A DNA stretch of 64,000 nucleotides from CAMLIZ01 sp966212505 (GCA_966212505.1 CBIHRS010000011.1:1-64000), one strand, 5' to 3'. Shown: positions 1 through 9,878, counted from the first letter of the stretch. Program-made: numbers and translations. The notes: a model not told the origin generated them from the letters alone.

Positions 1-2
1 GC

Positions 3-797
3 CAGCCGATCGACGTCAACGTGTCGTCGATGGGCAATGCCAAGAGCCTGCGCGGTGGCACGCTGATCGCCACGCCGCTGAAGGGCGCCGATGGCCAGAT
101 CTATGCCATGGCGCAGGGCAACCTCGTCGTCGGCGGTGCCGGCGCGTCGGCCGGTGGCTCCAAGGTGCAGATCAACCACCTGAGCGCCGGCCGCATCCCG
201 CAGGGCGCCACCGTCGAGCGGGCGGTGGCCACGCCGCTGCAGCAGGGCGAATTCATCCAGCTCGACCTCAATTCGGCCGACTTCGCCACCGCGCGCGAAG
301 TGGCCCGCGTGATCAACCAGGCCAAGGGCGAAGGCACCGCCTCCGCGCTCGACGGCCGCGTGGTGCAGGTGCGCATGCCGCGTGAGCCGAATGCGCGCGT
401 GAGCTTCCTGGCCGACATCGAGAACCTGTCGTTCGACCAGGCCGCGCCGGCTGCCAAGGTGGTGATCAATGCGCGCACCGGCTCGGTGGTGATGAACCAG
501 GCGGTCACGATCAATCCCTGCGCGGTGGCGCACGGCAACCTGTCGGTCACGATCAGCTCCACGCCCGTGATCAGCCAGCCCGGCCCGCTGTCCGGTGGCC
601 AGACCGTGGCGGCCGAGAAGACCGACATCGCGATCAAGCAGGACGGCGGCTCGCTGATCCAGATGGCTGCGGGCACGAAGCTGACCGACGTGGTGAAGGC
701 GCTCAATGCGCTCGGCGCCACGCCGCAGGACCTGCTGGCGATCCTGCAGGCGATGAAGAGCGCCGGTGCGCTGAATGCCGAGCTGGAGGTGATCTGA
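3..797 (+). CDS. flgI: Flagellar P-ring protein FlgI, C-terminal part
   Basis: The frame is open from the window edge, so the gene starts upstream; about 265 C-terminal residues are present. FlgI builds the P ring of the flagellar basal body in the periplasm around the distal rod. The segment with GGTLIATPLKGADGQIYAMAQG and the repeated valine-rich strands ending in a helical ILQAMKSAGALNAELEVI tail match the C-terminal two thirds of FlgI. The stop codon overlaps the start of flgJ by one base, as in the usual flgI-flgJ-flgK-flgL order. The missing N-terminus should hold a Sec signal peptide. Confidence 0.95.
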   Translation, partial: QPIDVNVSSMGNAKSLRGGTLIATPLKGADGQIYAMAQGNLVVGGAGASAGGSKVQINHLSAGRIPQGATVERAVATPLQQGEFIQLDLNSADFATAREVARVINQAKGEGTASALDGRVVQVRMPREPNARVSFLADIENLSFDQAAPAAKVVINARTGSVVMNQAVTINPCAVAHGNLSVTISSTPVISQPGPLSGGQTVAAEKTDIAIKQDGGSLIQMAAGTKLTDVVKALNALGATPQDLLAILQAMKSAGALNAELEVI

Positions 798-1681
798 TGT
801 CTGCGATCCCCAACAACGCCAAGCTGGCGGGCCTCAATGCCGACTCGCGCTCGATCGAGTCGCTGAAGCTCAAGGCCGGCACCGACCCGAAGGCGGCGAT
901 CCGCGAGGCCTCGAAGCAGTTCGAAGGCCTGTTCATGCAGGAGCTGATGAAGAGCATGCGGCAGGCCACGCCCACCACGGGCATGCTCGACAACGAAGGC
1001 AGCAAGCTCGGCAGCGAGCTGCTCGATTCGCAGATCGCGGTGCAGATGAGCGGCCACCCCGGCGGCCTGGCCGACATGATCGCGCGCCAGCTCGAGCGCC
1101 AGATGGGCGTGCCCGCCAGCGGCGAGATCAACAAGAACGCCACCGCGGCCGCGGCAGTGCGCATGGGCGCCACCGCCAGCGACACCGCGCAGGTGCAGGG
1201 CGCGCTCGGCAATGCGCAGGATTTCGTCAAGCGCATGCAGCCGGCGGCGCGCGCCGTCGAGGCCGAGACCGGCATTCCCGCCGGCTTCCTGATCGCGCAG
1301 GCCGCGCACGAGACCGGCTGGGGCAAGCACGAGATCCGCAATGCCGACGGCAGCAGCTCGTACAACCTGTTCGGCATCAAGGCCGGCAGCAACTGGAAGG
1401 GCCCGACCACCGAGGTCACGACCACCGAATACATCAACGGCCGCGCGCAGAAGGTCAAGGCCAAGTTCCGCGCCTACGGCAGCTACGAAGAATCGCTGGC
1501 CGACTACGCGAAGATGATGAAGGACAACCCGCGCTATGAGCGGGTGATCGCCAACGCCGGCAATGCCAAGACCTTCGCCTACAGCCTGCAGCGCGCCGGC
1601 TACGCGACCGACCCGGCCTATGCCGACAAGCTGACCAAGGTCATCAACACCACGCTGCGGCTGCAGCGCGCGGTGGCCTGA
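797..1681 (+). CDS. flgJ: FlgJ, rod-binding protein and peptidoglycan hydrolase
   Basis: This is a two-domain FlgJ of 294 residues. The N-terminal ~110 residues form the rod-binding part (FEGLFMQELMKSMRQATP motif, residues ~37-54). The C-terminal half (~150-290) is a glucosaminidase/muramidase domain with the motif AAHETGWGKHE, which carries the likely catalytic glutamate. FlgJ caps the growing rod and cuts peptidoglycan so the rod can pass. The dual-domain form is the beta/gamma-proteobacterial type. The start overlaps the flgI stop by one base. An unusually strong Shine-Dalgarno sequence follows directly after its stop and serves the next small ORF. Confidence 0.96.
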   Translation: MSAIPNNAKLAGLNADSRSIESLKLKAGTDPKAAIREASKQFEGLFMQELMKSMRQATPTTGMLDNEGSKLGSELLDSQIAVQMSGHPGGLADMIARQLERQMGVPASGEINKNATAAAAVRMGATASDTAQVQGALGNAQDFVKRMQPAARAVEAETGIPAGFLIAQAAHETGWGKHEIRNADGSSSYNLFGIKAGSNWKGPTTEVTTTEYINGRAQKVKAKFRAYGSYEESLADYAKMMKDNPRYERVIANAGNAKTFAYSLQRAGYATDPAYADKLTKVINTTLRLQRAVA

Positions 1682-1692
1682 GGAGGTGAACC

Positions 1693-1803
1693 ATGAGCGC
1701 TGCTGAACGCATCATGCGGGCCGAGCGCCGGGCCGCTCCCAAGCCGGCCCGCATCCCCTCGGGGGATCGGCCGACGTACTCGTCGGACGAGGGGCAGACA
1801 TGA
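1693..1803 (+). CDS. Small ORF (36 codons) translationally coupled to flgK
   Basis: The ORF begins with ATG seven bases after a perfect AGGAGG (1681-1686) and ends with a TGA that overlaps the flgK ATG as ATGA. The predicted product is short, polar and rich in Ala, Arg and Glu (MSAAERIMRAERR... then Pro-rich, ending SSDEGQT). There is no signal peptide or membrane segment. flgK itself has no good ribosome-binding site of its own other than sequence inside this ORF, so coupling through it is plausible. It may be a leader peptide that sets FlgK level or a genuine small protein. I do not recognise a family. Confidence 0.5.
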   Translation: MSAAERIMRAERRAAPKPARIPSGDRPTYSSDEGQT

Positions 1804-3764
1804 GTACATCCGCAGTCATGTCGCTCGGCGTGCGGGCGATGTTCGCCGACTACGCCGCGCTGCAGACCACCTCGAACAACATCGCCAACGCCAACGTCGC
1901 CGGCTATTCGCGCCAGCAGGTCGACCTGGAGACGGCCAAGGGCCAGTACACCGGCGCCGGCTTCTTCGGCAAGGGCGTCAACGTCACCACGGTGACGCGG
2001 TCGTACGACCAGTTCCTGACCCGCGAGGCGGCCAACTCCAAGTCGCTGGCGTCGATGGACAAGGCGCGGCTCGACCAGCTCAACCAGCTGGAGCAGATCT
2101 TCCCCACCGGCGAGTCGGGCGTCGGCTATGCCTCGGGCCAGCTGCTCAATGCGATGGTCGACCTGGCGAGCAACCCGCAGGATGCGTCGACACGGCAGGT
2201 GGTGCTCTCGCGCGCCAGCGACGTGGCGCTGCGCTTCACCAGCGCGGCCGGCCAGCTCGACATGCTGCAGGCCGGCGTGCGCTCCGACCTCGAGAACTCG
2301 GTCAAGTCGGTCAACGAGCTGGCCAAGAACATCGCGAACGTCAACGACAAGATCGCCGCGGTGATCGGCGCCGGCCATGCGCCCAACGACCTGCTCGACG
2401 AACGCGACCGCCTCGTCTCGCAGCTGAGCGAGCTGGTGCAGGTGACCACGCTGCCCGCAAGCGACGGCACCATCGGCGTGTTCATCGCCGGCGGCCAGCG
2501 CCTGGTGCTCGGCAGCCAGGCTTCGCAGCTGCAGGTGCAGAACGACTCCACCGATGCCTCGCGCTCGGCGATCGGCATCGTCGACAACGGAATCCCGCGC
2601 GACCTGCCCTCGGCCCTGCTCACCGGCGGCACCATCGCCGGCCTGCTGAACTTCCAGAACAAGGACCTGGTCGACGCGCGCAACATGCTGGGCCAGATGG
2701 CCGCCGCCTTCGCCGGCCGGCTCAACGAGCAGCAGTCGTTCGGGCTCGACCTGCGTTCGCCGCCGGGCGCGGGCGCCCCGCTGTTCTCGGTGGGTGCACC
2801 GCGCGCGTTGGCCAACGACAACAACCTCAAGGACGCCAGCGGCAACTTCGTCACCACCGTCACGCTGACGACCACCGATGCCACCCAGCTGCAGGCCAGT
2901 GACTATTCGCTGCAGGCCGACCCGCTGAACCCCGGCTACTACACGCTGACGCGCCTGACCGACGGCACCGTGAGCACCATCGCCAGCGGCGACGTGGTCG
3001 ATGGCATGCGCATCGACATCGCGCCTGCCGCCGCGGCCGACGACCGCTTCCTGCTGCAGCCGGTGGGCCGGGCGGCCAACGGCATGGGCCGGGTGCTCGA
3101 CGATCCGCGCGGCATCGCCGCCGCCTCGCCGGTCACCGCCACTGTGGGCGCCTCCAACACCGGCACCGCGACCGTCGGTTCGCTCAAGGTCACCAGCAGC
3201 AGCATCGACCCGACGCTGACCGCGACCGTCACCTTCAACTCGTCGAGCGGCAACTACGACTGGCAGCTGGTCGACAGCAGCAACAACCTGGTCTCCAACG
3301 GCAGCAGCGTCTGGGTGCCGGGCCAGCCGATCAGCATCAACGGCTTCGACCTCACGCTCAATGGCGCGCCGGCCAACGGCGATGTCTTCACCGTGCAGAA
3401 GACGACGTACCCGGCCTCGAACAACGGCAACGCGCTGGCCATGGCCGCGATGCGCGACGAAACGCTGGTCGGCCGCACGCTCAATGCCAGCGGCCAGCCG
3501 ACCGGCGGCAACACCATCACCGATGCCTATGCGTCGGCGATGGCCGACGTGGGCGTGCGCGTGCAGAGCGCCGAATCCACGTCGACCACCTCGGCCGCGG
3601 TGGCCGCCCAGGCCGAGCAGCAGCGCTCCGGCCAGGCCGGCGTCAACCTCGACGAGGAGGCCGCGCACCTGATCCAGTACCAGCAGGCCTACCAGGCCGC
3701 GGCCAAGGTGCTGCAGATCGCGCAGTCGGTGTTCGATACGCTGCTGAAGACAGCCGGAGGCTGA
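1800..3764 (+). CDS. flgK: Flagellar hook-associated protein 1, FlgK
   Basis: FlgK (654 residues) is the first hook-filament junction protein. The N-terminal flagellar rod/hook signature is clear (ALQTTSNNIANANVAGYSRQ, residues ~20-39), as is the conserved C-terminal coiled region ending NLDEEAAHLIQYQQAYQAAAKVL, which polymerises with the N-terminal helix. The protein is about 100 residues longer than the enterobacterial form; the extra material lies in the central variable domain, rich in Thr, Ser and Gly. It follows the 36-codon ORF with an ATGA overlap and is 11 bp ahead of flgL. Confidence 0.97.
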   Translation: MSTSAVMSLGVRAMFADYAALQTTSNNIANANVAGYSRQQVDLETAKGQYTGAGFFGKGVNVTTVTRSYDQFLTREAANSKSLASMDKARLDQLNQLEQIFPTGESGVGYASGQLLNAMVDLASNPQDASTRQVVLSRASDVALRFTSAAGQLDMLQAGVRSDLENSVKSVNELAKNIANVNDKIAAVIGAGHAPNDLLDERDRLVSQLSELVQVTTLPASDGTIGVFIAGGQRLVLGSQASQLQVQNDSTDASRSAIGIVDNGIPRDLPSALLTGGTIAGLLNFQNKDLVDARNMLGQMAAAFAGRLNEQQSFGLDLRSPPGAGAPLFSVGAPRALANDNNLKDASGNFVTTVTLTTTDATQLQASDYSLQADPLNPGYYTLTRLTDGTVSTIASGDVVDGMRIDIAPAAAADDRFLLQPVGRAANGMGRVLDDPRGIAAASPVTATVGASNTGTATVGSLKVTSSSIDPTLTATVTFNSSSGNYDWQLVDSSNNLVSNGSSVWVPGQPISINGFDLTLNGAPANGDVFTVQKTTYPASNNGNALAMAAMRDETLVGRTLNASGQPTGGNTITDAYASAMADVGVRVQSAESTSTTSAAVAAQAEQQRSGQAGVNLDEEAAHLIQYQQAYQAAAKVLQIAQSVFDTLLKTAGG

Positions 3765-3775
3765 GAAGGACCATC

Positions 3776-4981
3776 ATGCGCATCACCTCGGCCAACGCCT
3801 TCGAGGCGTCGATCGATTCGCTGCAGCAACGCCAGCAGAAGCTCAGCGAAACCCAGAAGCAGCTCACCAGCGGCAAGCGGGTGCTGCATGCCAGCGACGA
3901 CCCCACCGCCGCGGCGCGCGCCGAGCGGGCGCTGGCCACGGTGTCGCGCACCGAGGCCTCGCAGCGCGCGCTCGATGCCAGCCGCAACTCGATGACGCTG
4001 ACCGAGAGCGCGCTCGGCGACGCCAACGACCTGCTGCAGCAGATCCGCGAGACCATGGTCTCGGCCGGCAACGCGAGCTACAGCGATTCGGAGCGCGCCA
4101 GCCTGGCCAACAAGATCGCCGGCCTGCGCAACCAGCTGCTCTCGGTGGCCAACCGCAACGACGGTGCCGGCACCTACCTCTTCGGCGGCCAGGCCTCGAG
4201 CCAGGTGCCCTTCGTCGACACCACCGGCGGCGTGCAGTACCGCGGCATCAGCGGCGACGTGAAGATCGCCTCGCAGGAGGCGCTGCCGCTCACCGTGGAC
4301 GGCGCGGGCGCCTGGACCCAGGCGCGCACCGGCAACGGCGTGTTCGAGACCCGGCCGGTCAGCGGCGCCAACAGCGGCAATGCCTGGATCGACAGCGGCC
4401 GCGTGACCAACCCGAGCGCGATCACCGGCTCCACCTACACCGTGCAGTTCAACGTCACCGGCGGCGTCACCACCTACTCGGTGCTGCAGGACGGCAACCC
4501 GACGATGCTGGCTGGCGTGGCCTACACCGCGGGCAAGGCGATCGAGATCGACGGCCAGTCGTTCACCGTCAACGGCAACCCGGCCGACGGCGACCAGTTC
4601 GAGACCGTGCCGTCCACGCCCACGCTGAACATCTTCGACACCCTCGACCGCACCATCGCCGAGCTGAAGACGCCGCTGCGCCCCACCGGCCAGGTCACCC
4701 AGGGCGTGCAGCGCAGCCTGCGCGACCTCGACCAGTCGATGAACGCGCTGCAGTCGCTGCGCGCGGCGGTGGGCGAGACCCTCAACCTGGCCGACAGCGC
4801 CGAGGGCCGTAACACAGACCTCAAGCTCTTCGGGCAGACGCAGCGCTCGAATGCGGAAGATTTGGACATGGTCCAGGCGATTTCCGACTTCCAGAACCAG
4901 CAAAGCGGCTACGATGCGGCGTTGAAGACATACTCCCTGGTGCAGAAGATGTCGCTGTTCCAGTACCTCAACGGCAGCTGA
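3776..4981 (+). CDS. flgL: Flagellar hook-associated protein 3, FlgL
   Basis: FlgL (401 residues) is the second junction protein between hook and filament. The flagellin-like N-terminal helix (SANAFEASIDSLQQRQQKL) and the C-terminal helix (DLDMVQAISDFQNQQSGYDAALKTY) that pair in the assembled filament are both present. The segment LTSGKRVLHASDDPTAAARA near residue 31 is typical of FlgL. It is the last gene of the flagellar operon in the window; the next gene starts 23 bp downstream and may be cotranscribed. Confidence 0.96.
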   Translation: MRITSANAFEASIDSLQQRQQKLSETQKQLTSGKRVLHASDDPTAAARAERALATVSRTEASQRALDASRNSMTLTESALGDANDLLQQIRETMVSAGNASYSDSERASLANKIAGLRNQLLSVANRNDGAGTYLFGGQASSQVPFVDTTGGVQYRGISGDVKIASQEALPLTVDGAGAWTQARTGNGVFETRPVSGANSGNAWIDSGRVTNPSAITGSTYTVQFNVTGGVTTYSVLQDGNPTMLAGVAYTAGKAIEIDGQSFTVNGNPADGDQFETVPSTPTLNIFDTLDRTIAELKTPLRPTGQVTQGVQRSLRDLDQSMNALQSLRAAVGETLNLADSAEGRNTDLKLFGQTQRSNAEDLDMVQAISDFQNQQSGYDAALKTYSLVQKMSLFQYLNGS

Positions 4982-5004
4982 GCCGACTACCGCATTCCGT
5001 CAAC

Positions 5005-6198
5005 ATGACCGATCACCCCATCCTCGGCCAGGTGGTTCTCGGCTACTCGCCGATGATCGACCGCGGCCGGGCCGTCACCGCCACGCGGCTGACGGTGTTT
5101 CCCGCCAAGCCCGACCTGCAGATCGACGCCGCCCAGCTGCTCGAAGCGCTGAGCCAGGTGTGGCCTGCCAGCGGCGGCCAGGTGTCGCTCAACATCGTCA
5201 GCGAAACCCTGCTGCAGGACCTGATGGCCGCCAAGCCGGCCACCAACCTGATGGTCGAGGTGCCGGCCTTCATGGCCTGCGACCCGGCGCACACCGAGGC
5301 GCTGGTCAAGCTGCACGCCCATGGCAACACGCTGCTGATCAAGGGCCGGCCGCTGCGCGAGCTGCCGCGCGAGCTGCTGCCGTGCTTCCGCTACTCGATC
5401 ATCGACCTGAGCGAAGAGCGCCGCGGCGAGGCGCCGCCGGCCGCCGGCATCTCGCGCAACATCGCCCACGTGCAGCAGGGCGTGCGCACCATGGTCGAGA
5501 TGGAGCAGGCCTTCCAGCGCGGCGCCGTCGCGGTGCTGGGCTGGCCGGTCGACGATGCCATCGAGCTGTCGAACGCGCGCAGCACCTCGCGGCCCGACAT
5601 GCAGACCATCGTCGAGCTGATCCGCCGCGTCGACAAGGAAGAGCCGGCCGACCGGCTCGAGGCCATCCTGCGCAACGACCCGACGCTGGCCTTCAAGCTG
5701 ATGCGCTACATCAACTCGCCGGCCTTCGGCCTGCGGGTGGAGATCAGTTCCTTCCGCCATGCGCTGATGCTGCTGGGCTACCAGCGCCTGAAGCGCTGGC
5801 TCGCGCTGCTGCTCGCCTCGGCCAGCAAGGACACCAACATGAAGCCCGTGATGTTCGCCGCCGTGCGGCGCGGGCTGCTGATGGAAGAACTCGGCCGCCC
5901 GCTGGGCGATGAGGAGATGCGCAACGAGATGTTCATCTGCGGCGTGTTCTCGCTGCTCGACAAGATGATGCGCGCGCCCTTCGCCGAGCTGCTCAAGACC
6001 ATTCCGGTGCCCGACCGCGTCTACCAGACCCTGGTCGACGGCACGGGCCCCTACCAGCCCTACTTCAACATCGTGCTGGCCGTGGAGCAGGAGTCGCTGT
6101 TCGACATCCGTGCCGCGGCCGATGCGCTGATGATGAGCATCACCGAGATCAACCAGGCCGAGCTGCGCGCGCTCGCCGCGGCCGCCCAGCTCGACTGA
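5005..6198 (+). CDS. Degenerate EAL plus HDOD signalling protein
   Basis: This 397-residue protein has the YuxH-like layout: an N-terminal EAL-like domain (~1-185) followed by an HDOD domain (~195-390). In the EAL part the catalytic E-A-L motif and metal ligands cannot be found, so phosphodiesterase activity is unlikely and a binding or scaffold role fits better. The HDOD part shows the family pattern ILRNDPTLAFKLMRYINSPAFG and FRHALMLLGYQRLKRWLALLL. It sits between the flagellar operon and a large sensor kinase, which suggests a link to motility or c-di-GMP signalling. The start lacks an obvious Shine-Dalgarno sequence. Confidence 0.88.
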   Translation: MTDHPILGQVVLGYSPMIDRGRAVTATRLTVFPAKPDLQIDAAQLLEALSQVWPASGGQVSLNIVSETLLQDLMAAKPATNLMVEVPAFMACDPAHTEALVKLHAHGNTLLIKGRPLRELPRELLPCFRYSIIDLSEERRGEAPPAAGISRNIAHVQQGVRTMVEMEQAFQRGAVAVLGWPVDDAIELSNARSTSRPDMQTIVELIRRVDKEEPADRLEAILRNDPTLAFKLMRYINSPAFGLRVEISSFRHALMLLGYQRLKRWLALLLASASKDTNMKPVMFAAVRRGLLMEELGRPLGDEEMRNEMFICGVFSLLDKMMRAPFAELLKTIPVPDRVYQTLVDGTGPYQPYFNIVLAVEQESLFDIRAAADALMMSITEINQAELRALAAAAQLD

Positions 6199-6210
6199 AC
6201 GGCGCCTCGG

Positions 6211-9200
6211 GTGGCCCTGCGCCTGCCGCCGTCGTCGTCCAGCGTCCCGCCGGTCAGCCTGCGGGCGCTGATCGACAGCGCGCCCGACGCGGTGCTGGTG
6301 TTCGATGCGCGCAGCACCGTGGTGCTGTGCAACCGCGCCGCGATGCGGCTGCTGGCCTGCGAGCCCGGCTTCACGCTCACGCAGCTGGAGCCGCTGCTCG
6401 GCCCCGAGCTGATGGCCTGGCTGCTGCTGGAGCGCAGCGGCAGTGCCACCGAGCCTTCGCGCCCGTTGCATCCGCTGCCCGATGGCCGCCTCGTGCAGGC
6501 GGTGCTGCAGCCGCTGGAGCTCAGCCAGTGGGCGCTGCGGCTGCAGCTGCAGCACGACGCCGCGCCGGCGGTGGCCCAGCGGCTCGCGCCGGCCGGCATT
6601 CCGTCCAGCGCCGAGCGGCAGCTGCTGCGGCTGTTCTGGGATTCGCCGTTTCCTGCCGCGGTGCAGGATGCCGACTTCCGCCTGGTCGATGTGAACCAGG
6701 CCTACCTCGCCTTCACCGGCTACGGCCGCGACCAGCTCGTCGGCAGCGATCCGATGCGCATGATGCCGCCGCAGGACCACGAGATGGCGCTGGCCTTTCG
6801 GGAGCGGCTGCGCGCCAATCCGCGGGATGCGCAGCAACCCTCGCTGCTCGAGCGCCGCCTGATCGATGCGCACGGCCATGAGCGCTGGTACCGCATGGCG
6901 CTGTGCACGCTGCCCGGCACCGACGGGCAGCCGCTGCTGCTGAGCGTGCTGCAGGACTGCACCGCCGAGCGCGTCGCGCGCGAGCAGGCCGACCGCTCGG
7001 TGCGCGAGCTCGATCAGTGGTTCGACCTGAGCCCGCTGGGCATGGTGCTGTTCGACGACGCGGGCCTGCTGCTGCGCGGCAACCCGGCCTTCGCGTCGCT
7101 GGTGGGCGAACAGCCGATGCTGCTGGCCGAGGCGCCGCCGGGCCTGCAGTCGCTGCTCGGCTGGGAGGCGGGGCGCCTGCTGCCGGCGCTGGAGCCCGGC
7201 GCGCCGCCGCTGGAGCGCCACAGCGCGCTCTCGCTGCCCGATGGCCGCCGGCTGCGCCTGCGCGCGCTGGTGCGCGGCTTCGAGACCGGCCTGGGCCAGC
7301 GCCGCTACATGGCGGTGGTGGAAGACCGCAGCATCGAGGAAGACCGCGAGCTGGCCCAGCTCGAGATCGGCGCGCTGATGGACACCGCGAGCATCGGCAT
7401 CGCGACCTTCGAGGAGTCGCGCGGCTGGGTGCGCAGCAGCCAGGCCGCACCGCGCGATGCGTCCAAGGCCGCGGCGCCCGGCCTGCAGTCGATCAGCCGC
7501 GACATCGTCGAGCCCGATTCGCTGGCCGAGTACGAGCGGCTGCAGCGCGCCCTCAAGTCGGGCGAGCGGGCCGAGGTGCGCTATGCGGTGCGCCACCCCG
7601 ATCTCGGCCGTCGCTGGCTGCTCACCCGCGTGGAGCCCGGCCAGCTGGCTTCGGGCAAGCGCACCACTTCGCTGGTCACGCTCGATGTCACCGAGCAGGA
7701 GCAGGCGAGGGCGCGCAACGAGCAGCTGCTGCATGAGCTGTCGATCTTGCTCGAGAGCAGCAGCGCCGGCATCGCCTACGTGCGCGGCAACCAGCTGGTG
7801 CGCTGCAACCAGCGCTTCGAGCGCATGCTCGGCCTGGCGGGCAAGGTGGTGGCCGGCATCACGCTCGAGGCGCTGTTCGCCGACCATCCCATCGCCGGCC
7901 CGGCGCTGCAGAACAGCCTGGCCGCGCTGCATTCCGCCAAGGTCTTCGAAACCGAATTCCAGGTGCCCGAGCGGCCGGGTGCGGCGCACTCGCGCTTCGA
8001 TGCCTGGTATTCGCTCTCGGTGCGCCGCGCCGAGCACGAGGGCGATGAGATGGAGGCGGTGGCGGTGCTCACCGACATCACCCGCCTGAAGGCCCAGCAG
8101 GCCGAGCTCGAAGACCTGCTGCGCGAGCGCGAGCTGATGTTCAGCCTCTCCGAGGTGGGCATCGCCTACCTGCGTGGCGGCCGCATCGAGCGCGCCAACC
8201 AGGCGCTGGCGCAGATGACCGGCTACGCCACCGCCGAGCTCAACGGCCTGGAGCATGCCGAGCTGTTCGAAGACCGCGCGGCCTACCTCGAATACCGCCG
8301 GCAGGAAGAGCAGGTGCTGCGCCGCCAGGGCCGCTTCGCCACCGAGCGCCGCCTGCGCCGGCGCGATGGCACGGTGCTGTGGGTGCAGGTGACCAAGCGC
8401 GCGGTCGACGAGGCCGACCCCGATGCCGGCGTGATCTGCTCCTACGTCAATGTCGACGAGCGGCAGCGCGCGCGCCAGTCGCTGGTGCTGCAGGCCGAGC
8501 GCACGCGCGCGATCCTCGATTCGGTGCTGGTGGGCATCGTCACGGTCGGCGAGCAGGGCATCGAGTGGATGAACCGCTCGGCGCGCCGCATGTTCGGCGG
8601 CGAACTGGCCGATTTCGTCGGCGAGCCGATCAGCACCGTGGCCACGCCCGATCCCGAGCATCCGCTGCGCCGCACCCACTACCTCGACGAGCTGGCCGAA
8701 GGCCAGGCCGAAGCCTTCGAGTGCCGGCTGAAGGCGCGCGACGGCCGCGAGTTCTGGGTGGTGGGCAATGCCGTGGTCACCGGCCGCGATTCGGCCGACC
8801 GGCAGCTCACCTTTGCGCTGCTCGACATCGAGCGCCGCCGCCAGGCCGAGGTGACCATCGCGCAGGCCCAGGCCTCGCTGCAGCGCATCATCGAGACCGC
8901 GCCGCTGGCCATCGGCCTGATCGATGCGCGCAACCTGCGCGTGGCCCAGCTCAACCAGATGGCCGCCAACTTCGCCGGCGTGTCGATCGAGGGCGCGGTG
9001 GGCCGTGCGCCCGAAGAGCTGTTCGAGGCCGGCTTCGCCGAACGGCTGGTCGAGGACATGCACCAGGCGCTGGGCTCGCACGACGTGACCCGGCGCGAAT
9101 ACCGGCGCGAGATGCGCGGCGAAACCCGCGTGTGGGATGCGCGCTACGTGCCGCTGGCCTCGCCCAGCGGCCCGCCCGAGCAGCTGCTGTTCGTGGCCAG

Positions 9201-9864
9201 CGACGTCACCGAGCAGCGTGCCGCCGAGGAGGCGCGCTACGAAGCCGCCATCGCGCAGCGCGAGATGCTGGTCAAGGAAGTGCACCACCGCATCAAGAAC
9301 AACCTGCAGGGCGTGGCGGGGCTGATGCAGCAGATCGCGCAGCGCCGGCCCGAGGTGGCCTCGGTGATCTCCGAGGCCATCGGCCAGGTGCAGGCGATCG
9401 CGCAGGTCTACGGCCTGCAGGTGGGCGCCGTGGGTCCGCTGCGCGTGAAGAGCGTGCTCGAGGCCATTGCCGCCTCGGTGCAGCGCATGTTCGGCCGCAC
9501 CATCGTGGTCGACGTGCAGGGGCCGTCGCCGCACCGCTGGGCCTTGCCCGAGGCCGAGTCGATCCCGATCGCGCTCACCGTCAACGAGCTGCTGACCAAT
9601 GCGATCAAGCACAGCCGCGAAGGCGACATCCGCTGCACGCTGCTGTGCGAGGACCACCGCGTGAGCATCGCGATCGCCAACCGCGGCCGCCTGCCCGAGG
9701 GCTTCAGCCTCGCGCAGATTCCCGGCGGCGTCTCCGGCCTGGGCCTGGTGCGGGCGCTGCTGCCGCGCCGCAACGCCACGCTGACGCTGGCCCCCGAAGG
9801 CGAGGAGGTGGTGGCGCGCATCGTGCTCGTGCCACCAGGTGTTACTGCTCTCGAACCGCTGTAG
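6211..9864 (+). CDS. Multi-PAS sensor histidine kinase, HisKA_2 type
   Basis: A very large cytoplasmic kinase (1217 residues, GTG start 12 bp after the previous stop) with no transmembrane segment. Five or six successive PAS/PAC units fill residues ~20-1000; recurring motifs include NQAYLAFTGYGRDQL and NQALAQMTGYATAEL. The C-terminus carries a HisKA_2/HWE-like phosphoacceptor segment (VKEVHHRIKNNLQ, His near residue 1026) and an ATPase domain with NELLTNAIKHS and a GLGL motif. This kinase class often pairs with REC-ANTAR regulators, and one is encoded at 14050. PAS repeats suggest sensing of a small ligand, redox state or light, but no cofactor site is evident to me. Confidence 0.92.
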   Translation: MALRLPPSSSSVPPVSLRALIDSAPDAVLVFDARSTVVLCNRAAMRLLACEPGFTLTQLEPLLGPELMAWLLLERSGSATEPSRPLHPLPDGRLVQAVLQPLELSQWALRLQLQHDAAPAVAQRLAPAGIPSSAERQLLRLFWDSPFPAAVQDADFRLVDVNQAYLAFTGYGRDQLVGSDPMRMMPPQDHEMALAFRERLRANPRDAQQPSLLERRLIDAHGHERWYRMALCTLPGTDGQPLLLSVLQDCTAERVAREQADRSVRELDQWFDLSPLGMVLFDDAGLLLRGNPAFASLVGEQPMLLAEAPPGLQSLLGWEAGRLLPALEPGAPPLERHSALSLPDGRRLRLRALVRGFETGLGQRRYMAVVEDRSIEEDRELAQLEIGALMDTASIGIATFEESRGWVRSSQAAPRDASKAAAPGLQSISRDIVEPDSLAEYERLQRALKSGERAEVRYAVRHPDLGRRWLLTRVEPGQLASGKRTTSLVTLDVTEQEQARARNEQLLHELSILLESSSAGIAYVRGNQLVRCNQRFERMLGLAGKVVAGITLEALFADHPIAGPALQNSLAALHSAKVFETEFQVPERPGAAHSRFDAWYSLSVRRAEHEGDEMEAVAVLTDITRLKAQQAELEDLLRERELMFSLSEVGIAYLRGGRIERANQALAQMTGYATAELNGLEHAELFEDRAAYLEYRRQEEQVLRRQGRFATERRLRRRDGTVLWVQVTKRAVDEADPDAGVICSYVNVDERQRARQSLVLQAERTRAILDSVLVGIVTVGEQGIEWMNRSARRMFGGELADFVGEPISTVATPDPEHPLRRTHYLDELAEGQAEAFECRLKARDGREFWVVGNAVVTGRDSADRQLTFALLDIERRRQAEVTIAQAQASLQRIIETAPLAIGLIDARNLRVAQLNQMAANFAGVSIEGAVGRAPEELFEAGFAERLVEDMHQALGSHDVTRREYRREMRGETRVWDARYVPLASPSGPPEQLLFVASDVTEQRAAEEARYEAAIAQREMLVKEVHHRIKNNLQGVAGLMQQIAQRRPEVASVISEAIGQVQAIAQVYGLQVGAVGPLRVKSVLEAIAASVQRMFGRTIVVDVQGPSPHRWALPEAESIPIALTVNELLTNAIKHSREGDIRCTLLCEDHRVSIAIANRGRLPEGFSLAQIPGGVSGLGLVRALLPRRNATLTLAPEGEEVVARIVLVPPGVTALEPL

Positions 9865-9878
9865 CGGGATAATCCCGC
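9864..9878 (+). other. Short perfect hairpin overlapping the kinase stop codon
   Basis: GCGGGA and TCCCGC pair around a TAA loop at the last base of the kinase stop codon. There is no T run after it, so it is at most a weak terminator or an mRNA 3'-end stabiliser. Confidence 0.35.

Noticed and set aside
1644..3668. A 674-codon minus-strand frame opposite flgK
   Set aside because: Composition is Gly/Arg/His-rich with no family motif, and the plus strand encodes full FlgK.
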